Positions 58,548-64,000 of a DNA stretch of 64,000 bases are shown one piece after another. The DNA is taken from assembly GCA_026545765.1 (NCBI GenBank), contig CM048840.1, forward strand, positions 6,917,765 through 6,981,764. Reading direction: 5' to 3'. Each line of letters opens with the position of its first letter. Position 1 is the stretch's first letter. Under the pieces are notes generated by a model. It saw only the letters and a program-made list of their open reading frames with translations, searched no databases and was not told the origin of the DNA. Source of the DNA: Plantago major (lineage: Eukaryota; Streptophyta; Magnoliopsida; Lamiales; Plantaginaceae). A program made the position numbers and the translations under genes.

Positions 58548-59145
58548 TTAGAATGTGGAAACACACTACGCGTGTTATCGTGACACCTATTTATAAATGA
58601 TTGATGAAATATATGAAAATAAGTAATATCGTTGCTTCTGATAATTGATTGCCCTTTTTTCCAAGTTGAATTAGGGTTTAGGTTAATTAGTGTGAATTGA
58701 TCTGTTTTAATTCAGTTGGAGAAGATGTAAAGATTGGTTATCGTTGTTTTTTACTATGATTGATTTTGTTAGGGTTGAAAATGAAATAATTTCTAAGTGC
58801 ACGGATTTATAAATGAAACAAGTAAAGGTTAGGGTATGCTTTATAAGGAGGAAAGGTAATGGGCACTCAAATATAGTAAACAAAGAGGAAACACTAGAAT
58901 TAGAGCTTGAATTTTAATTGGAAAAAACATATTTAGTTTTTTTTTTTTAATTAGGAATTGATTTTGTTGGAGTTGCATTAGGGCTTGTAATTTAAAAGGA
59001 GAAAATAGGTTGTTTTTTAATTAAAGTCTAATTTACATATATATTACAAATTGATCTAATTTAACTTAAATTAAGTACTCAATTGTACAACTTCAATAAT
59101 TATCCACTTTTATATATATAAGGTAATCCCTACTATTTTCATAAA
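58548..59145 (-). mobile_element. Helitron-like non-autonomous element, copy B
   Basis: It is homologous to 41806-42356. On the minus strand the 3' end is ACACGCGTAGTGT-hairpin sequence, then CTAA and a T, again the CTRR-T pattern. Shared interior includes 'agtaatatcgttg', 'ttgaattagg' and 'taacttaaattaagtactcaattg'. Several (T)n and ATTAGG-type stretches suggest the family has internal duplications. The 5' limit is approximate. No coding capacity. Confidence 0.45.
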
Positions 59146-59301
59146 AATAACGGTTTCTACATCATGTTTGTAATACTTCATGATTTTTGAAGTGTTGCAA
59201 TACCACACTTAAAAGCATCTCAAAACACTACAACATGTAATATATAAAAAGTTAAAAACCAAAATAATAATAAGAAATTTATTAGAAGTTAGAACTGATA
59301 T

Positions 59302-59588
59302 TATTGGAGTATTAATATAAATGACTAGATTTCACACCTCTCTACAAGTTTGAGCTTTTAGATGAGATGTAATTCTATCATGGTATCAGAGCATCTAGCT
59401 CACGCCCAACCCGGATTTGTATCTCCACGGAGACAATCTCCGCCCCATATTAAATTTCCACTCGAATGGCCTCCTCAAAGAGGTTGAAATCGACCACGAA
59501 TGCAGGGAGTATTGGAGTATTAATATAAATGACTAAATTTCACACATCTTTGCAAGTTCGATCTTTTAGATGAGATGGAATTCTATCA
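59302..59588 (+). mobile_element. complete TRIM retrotransposon, 287 bp
   Basis: Two 79-bp LTRs (59302-59380, 59510-59588) start TATTGGAGTATTAAT and end TTCTATCA. TGGTATCAGAGC, the initiator-Met tRNA primer site, begins directly after the left LTR at 59381. 'gaatgcagggag' precedes the right LTR as a short polypurine tract. A perfect 5-bp duplication GATAT flanks the element (59297-59301, 59589-59593). The 129-bp internal domain is non-coding. It is the intact relative of the interrupted element at 2298-3160. Confidence 0.85.
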
Positions 59589-59593
59589 GATAT

Positions 59594-60714
59594 TTACCTG
59601 AAATTGCAATTTGTAAATGTGGAATGTCGGGCCATCAGATTTAAGCTTGAGTGGAAGAAGCATGGTAATTAGATCAATTCTTAATTCACCCGTGAGAATA
59701 TTCTTGGTCGTAAAGACCCCATACGACCGAATCGTGTACGACCATAACTCTGTAAGTTTACTTCCCTTTAATCCTTTATTTTCATAATGATGGTAATTCA
59801 TATGTTCTTTTTACGATGCATCTTGTTCATAGTGCTTAATAGTGCTATGTTGTACAAATGAATTGTTACGTTATATATTGTATAATACAACATATTAAAG
59901 CATCATAAAACACTATACACTTTATAATATATACAAATTGTTTGCAACCAACTCTTTGGAGAATTTTCCGAACCAAAAGAGCAAGTTTCAAAGTTCAAGG
60001 TGAACAATAACATGGTGGGTGAGGTTACTTTTTTGTTGGAAAAAGTGAAGAAAATATTGTGCAGTAAACTTATGCCTTTTGGGATATGTTTATTTAGAGA
60101 CCACCTTTTAATTATTAGTTAATAGCTTTGAATTGATATATTGTTAGTCTAAAACGGACCTTGGGCTAGTGAAGAATATATGCGCAAAGTTGGAATGTAA
60201 AGTGGGTTTTTCCAACATTGTTTGAAGACAAGTATCATTCTCAGTTTATAGCGCATTCAATACTTGGTGTTCGTTGTGATAATGTCATGGAAAACTCTCA
60301 CTCGTGCGTGCATGGGATGCCAATTATGACCAAGTTTGTACATAATCATAAACTAGTGGTACTTGTGTACGACCTGTGTATGCGTACACGAATTCCGAGC
60401 TGAACTAATCACATGCAGCTAGCCTGCGTGAGTCATGATATGCTGAACCCTTCTAGAACTTTGGTTGAATGGACCGAATATTATACACATGAGTTATATA
60501 ATTCAATTTTGCAGCCAATTACTACATATGAGTAATGAACATTATTTTGCATCTTGAGAAACAAACGTCTAGCATTTGCAAGTGAGGGACGCATTAGTTT
60601 TAAGGAACTGTACAAGCAGAGGCATCGGATTGGATTTTATTCAAAGACTGTTTGTTATATTACATCATTTTTGTATTCTAATATCTTCGGTTACACTTTA
60701 TTTGAAATAATAGT
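59594..60714. other. spacer, no gene seen
   Basis: ORFs at 60218-60403 and 60554-60799 are 61 and 81 codons without recognisable domains, and the second runs into the Copia LTR. Nothing else is supported. Confidence 0.4.
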
Positions 60715-61255
60715 TGTGAAGCCGGTTAGCTTAATATTAAAGGAAGTAATGGAGCATGGTGTACTGGAAACACTGAAGTCAAGGTTAATCTTTGTGTGAG
60801 CGATGCGGTGGTGTGAAACGAAGTGCAGTGTGGTGTGAACACAGGAACAGTGTGAACACAGGAGCAGTTAGAATCCGAATCTAACTGGGATTCTCTTACT
60901 TGGCAGCAAAGATTTCGTTTCTGATTAGCAAAGGGAATGTATGTTGATTTCTCTAGTATATATACACATGTAGGTACTAGATAAATTGATGAGAACCTGA
61001 GAGAGACATAGAGAAAGATTTCTTGAGAGAAACACGGTGAGGAATAAGAAAACAGAGGAGCGTATAGCTTGAAACTCGGGAGGTTTTGTCGATTCCTTGT
61101 AAACTGCGTTTTGGTTCTTGATTAATAGAAATTTTGGTTATCACGTGGACGTAGACAATTGTCGAACCACGTTAAATATTGTGTTTTTTTTTTTTGCGTT
61201 TGTTTGTTGGTTGGTTTGGAGTTTATTGGATTGAATTGGGTTGATTTGATTAACA
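60715..61255 (+). repeat. Copia element left (5') LTR, 541 bp
   Basis: It begins TGTGAAGCCGGTTAGC and ends GATTTGATTAACA. ATTGGCGCCGTCTGTGGG (61256-61273) follows at the primer-binding position. 'agtatatatacacatg' (about 60955) is a plausible TATA region. The first 86 bp match the partial right LTR at 63914 with a handful of differences, so the insertion is fairly young. Confidence 0.85.
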
Positions 61256-61301
61256 ATTGGCGCCGTCTGTGGGAAGAGAATCGACTGGTATCTATTCATC
61301 A

Positions 61302-62708
61302 ATGGCATCTCCAAAGTTCGACCTCAAACCGTTGGAAGGAAAAACTGTAACTAGTGAAGCTTCCAGTGTACAGTGTTCTGAGAACACCCGGCAGTGTTCT
61401 GACAACACCGTTCTATGGCATAGAAGACTAGCACATGTTGGAGAGAAAGGTCTTATGGATTTATCTAAGAAGGGACTCTTAGGTGGAGACAAGATACATA
61501 AGATGGAACTTTGTGAGCTCTGTGTGTTGGGGAAGTCCAAGAAGAACAGTTATGGTGTTGGGAAACACACCACACAGGACATACTTGAGTATGTGCATGC
61601 AGATTTATGGGGACCGGTGAGAACCACCACTAGGAATGGAGGTAGATATTTTTTGTCCATCATTGATGATCTGTCAAGGAAAGTGTGGGTGTTTGTATTG
61701 AAGTCCAAGGATGAGACTTTCATGAAATTCAAGGAATGGCTTGTGGAGATGGAGAATCAAACTAACAAGAAGCTCAAAGTGATCGAATCGATAATGGAAT
61801 TCTTGTCTAATGAATTCAATACCTTCTGTGTTGGGAAGGGCATCTTGAGACACAAATCAGTTCCTGGAAATCCACAGCAGAATGGAGTAGTTGAAAGGAT
61901 GAATAGAACAATCCTAGAAAGAGTGAGATGCATGCTTCTTGGATCAGGTTTGTCAAAAAGCTTTTGGGGAGAGGCTGTGACTACGGCAGCACATCTTATT
62001 AACCTATGTCCATCATCAGCTATTGGTTTCAAGACACCTGAAGAAGTTTGGAAAGGTACTCATTCAGACTACTCATATCTCAAAGTATTTGGATGCTTAG
62101 CTTATGCTCATGTTAAGCAAGATAAGTTGGAGGGTAGAGCAGTAAAGTGCTTGTTTCTTGGTTATCCAAAGGGAGTTAAGGGATATAAACTCTGGTGCTT
62201 AGAACCAGGGGTAAATAGATGCATCATCAGCAGGGATGTGACTTTCCATGAAGATGTGATGCCATTATTGAGGAATATTGACAGTGTTGAGAGAACACTC
62301 AGTCAGGTGGAGCCTGTCGAAGATGGTGTGTCAGGAACACTGAATATGGAGCGAATGGAACCGTGTGGTGATAACACGGTTTATGACCATGGTGTTCTGA
62401 CAACACCGCATGCTGAATCTCAGGAAAATACTGACATACATGATCAGGTGGAGCCTGAATCGAATAATCAGGTGGAGAGGCATGTGATTAGAAGAAGGAC
62501 AGGGATAGAGCTCAATAATCCAGATGATGTTGTGGATTATCAACTCATCAGAGATAGAGAACCAAGAGTTAGAACCTCTACTGCAGATCCAGATATGGTG
62601 TATTTTGCACTGAATATTGCAGAGGATATTGATTGTTATGAGCCTGAGAACTATCAAAGAGCTATAAGTTGCTCAGAGAAGAATAGTGCATTGCTATACA
62701 TCAAGTAG
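61302..62708 (+). pseudogene. Copia gag start fused to pre-integrase and integrase
   Basis: The ATG at 61302 opens 'MASPKFDLKPLEGK', a typical Copia gag N-terminus. After about 30 residues it passes directly to the pre-integrase zinc domain 'LWHRRLAHVGEKGLMDLSKK..CELCVLGKSKK'. The integrase core follows: first Asp in 'HADLWGP', a scrambled second block (DNG motif displaced by a local frame change near 61787), and catalytic Glu in 'PQQNGVVERMNRT'. The integrase C-terminal 'KVFGCLAYAHVK' and 'KCLFLGYPKGVKGYKLW' are present. The frame ends shortly after the RT leader (..NYQRAISCSEK). It is long and open, yet it lacks gag body and protease, so it is non-functional. Confidence 0.85.
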
Positions 62709-63175
62709 ATGACAAGGAGCACAAGACTTGTTTATTGTTGAGATCACTGTATGGTCTGAAACAGAGTCCAAGGCAATGGTATAGAAGATTTGACAAGTTT
62801 ATGTTGAGTCACAAGTTCAGGCGGTGTGACTACGACACCTGTGTTTACTTCTATGGAGAGAATGTCGAAGACATGATATATTTGCTCATTTATGTGGATG
62901 ACATGCTTATAGAAAGCAAGCATATGAAAGGAATCACTCATGTGAAGAATCTCTTGAAGTCAGAATTTGAGATGAAAGACTTGGGAATAGCTAAGAGGAT
63001 ACTGGGCATTGATATTATTCATGGAGGTGATGGAAAGATCATTATGAATCAAAGTGCTTACTTGGAGAAGGTGTTAAGAAGATTTAACATGCACAAGTCC
63101 AAGCATGCTTCAACACCTCCTGGTCTCGCCTGTTATCTAAGAAGTCTTGTCCTAATACTGATGAAGAGAAGAGGT
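62696..63175 (+). pseudogene. Copia reverse transcriptase, C-terminal fragment
   Basis: The frame resumes with 'HQVDDKEHKTCLLLRSLYGL' and 'KQSPRQWYRRFDKFML', then 'YLLIYVDDMLIESK' with the YVDD catalytic motif and 'EMKDLGIAKRILGIDI'. About 120-150 residues of the RT N-terminus, including the first catalytic Asp region, are missing between the preceding integrase frame and this block. A frame shift follows 'KHASTPPG'. Confidence 0.85.
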
Positions 63176-63177
63176 GT

Positions 63178-63850
63178 ATGGAGAACACACCATATGCTAA
63201 TGCTATAGGGTCGATTATGCATTCCATGGTATGTTGCAGGCCGGATTTGGCTCATGCAATGAGCTCAGTAAGCAGGTATATGGATAATCCTGGCAAGGAT
63301 CATTGGGAGGCAGTTAAGTGGTCTCGGGTATATCGATGTTCAATTAGATCGATTGGTGTTTGAGCAACACCAGGCGAGGAATGATGCACTGATTGGGTAT
63401 GTCGACTCGGATTATGCTGCAAACTTGGATACTAGGAAGTCTTTAACTGGATATGTATTCACATTATTTGGGACAGCAGTGAGTTGGAAGTCTACTCATC
63501 AACCTATGGTTGCATTATCAACTCTGAGGCGTAATTTATGGCCATGACTAAGTGAAAGAAGCTATTTGGCTCAAGGAATTTCGGGGCGATTGCAAAACAC
63601 GGTGACTATATTTTGTGATAGTCAAAGTGCAATTCATTTGTCAAAACATCAAGCTTACTATGACAGGTCCAAACACATTGATATAAAGTTTCACTTTGTC
63701 AGAGATGAAGTTGAGAAGGGTACTATCAAGATTGAGAAGATCAGTACAGATATTAATCCGGCGGATGGGTTTACTAAGTCAATTTCTGTGATGAAGTTTG
63801 GATCGTGTCTAAGTTCTATCAAGTTGATGGAAGGGAGGGTTGTGTCCTAA
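63178..63850 (+). pseudogene. Copia RNase H domain, frameshifted
   Basis: Three overlapping frames give 'YANAIGSIMHSMVCCRPDLA' (63190), 'GYVDSDYAANLDTRKSLTGY' (63395) and 'FCDSQSAIHLSKHQAYYDRS' then 'KHIDIKFHFVRDEV' (63612). These are the ordered Copia RNase H landmarks. Two frame shifts (near 63345 and 63535) break the reading. The last frame stops at 63850, 50 bp before the polypurine tract. Confidence 0.85.
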
Positions 63851-63913
63851 CTCTAGGGACATGAATGGTGTGGTATACTGTGGTTACATTAATATGAAGC
63901 TAAGGTGGAGAAT

Positions 63914-64000
63914 TGTGAAGCCGGTTAGCTTAATATTAAAGGAAGTAATGGAGCATGGTGTCTTGGAAACATCAAGTCAAGGTTAATCTTTGTGAATAAA
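63914..64000 (+). repeat. Copia element right (3') LTR, partial
   Basis: It starts TGTGAAGCCGGTTAGC directly after the polypurine tract and matches the left LTR through 'aggttaatctttgtg'. The window ends here, so its TSD cannot be read. Confidence 0.85.

Larger units (their letters stand above)
60715..64000 (+). mobile_element. Ty1/Copia retrotransposon with internal deletions (runs off the window)
   Basis: LTR (60715-61255), primer site, fused gag/integrase frame, RT and RNase H pieces, polypurine tract aaggtggagaat (63902-63913), then the right LTR from 63914. Order integrase-RT-RNase H identifies Copia. The interior is about 2.66 kb, where a full-length element has roughly 4 kb: most of gag, all of protease and the N-terminal part of RT are gone. 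Confidence 0.9.

Noticed and set aside
1..64000. tRNA genes
   Set aside because: No stretch could be folded by eye into a convincing tRNA. The TGGTATCAGAG words are primer-binding sites of TRIM elements.

Overview
The window looks like nuclear DNA of a eudicot plant. It is AT-rich, genes have GT-AG introns, and most of it is stacked, decayed transposable elements. I can support only two apparently intact host genes and one wrecked one. No bacterial genes, CRISPR arrays, rRNA operons or convincing tRNA genes were seen. No virus gene was seen apart from ordinary plant retrotransposons.

Region 1 (1-15.2 kb) is gene-poor. It holds a CACTA transposon end (1-280) with a duplicated terminus and two non-autonomous hAT elements with exact 8-bp target duplications (837-1172, 2493-3064). 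The second hAT sits inside a miniature LTR element (TRIM, 2298-3160). Also here are two Stowaway-like MITEs, an inverted-orientation TRIM (5981-6314) and a Cassandra-type solo LTR with a 5S-rRNA-like core (7614-7873). An LTR-retroelement remnant carries one 164-aa ORF and ends in a long palindrome (11387-13258). A PIF/Harbinger element has a dead transposase (13981-15247).

Region 2 (16.4-25.7 kb) is the gene island. A DCAF4-like WD40 gene lies on the minus strand (16394-21265), with a GC-rich 508-bp hAT element in one intron. A TIM17 mitochondrial import gene lies on the plus strand (CDS 23947-24621). The two genes diverge. The ground between them holds a pogo/Tigger-like transposase relic split by a 497-bp fold-back MULE.

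Region 3 (26.3-45.2 kb) holds two Mutator-like elements of about 2.4-2.6 kb (26274-28627, 42648-45213) that carry remnants of a ULP1-type (C48) cysteine protease exon and are packed with an ACTAGACAAT word. Between them lies an amino-acid permease gene. Its first two exons (29323-30392) and its C-terminal end (38293-38502) survive, but the middle has been replaced by a large non-autonomous LTR element. One LTR of that element is interrupted by a 1650-bp solo LTR with a perfect TSD, and the other is cut off at the gene junction.

Region 4 (45-64 kb) holds mostly repeat-derived spacer and a decayed CACTA (En/Spm) transposon of about 7.6 kb (about 50045-57685) with TNP2- and TNPA-type genes and a duplicated front module. 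It also has a TRIM-like solo LTR, a Helitron-like repeat with a sister copy at 41.8 kb, and a second complete TRIM (59302-59588) with PBS and TSD. It ends in a Copia element (60715 to the window end) with large internal deletions.

The host genes do not form a pathway with one another: one is a predicted CUL4-DDB1 ubiquitin-ligase adaptor, one an inner-membrane translocase subunit and one a dead transporter. The main interest is the insertion history: nested elements with readable TSDs, a gene emptied around a retroelement, and protease-carrying MULE relics.
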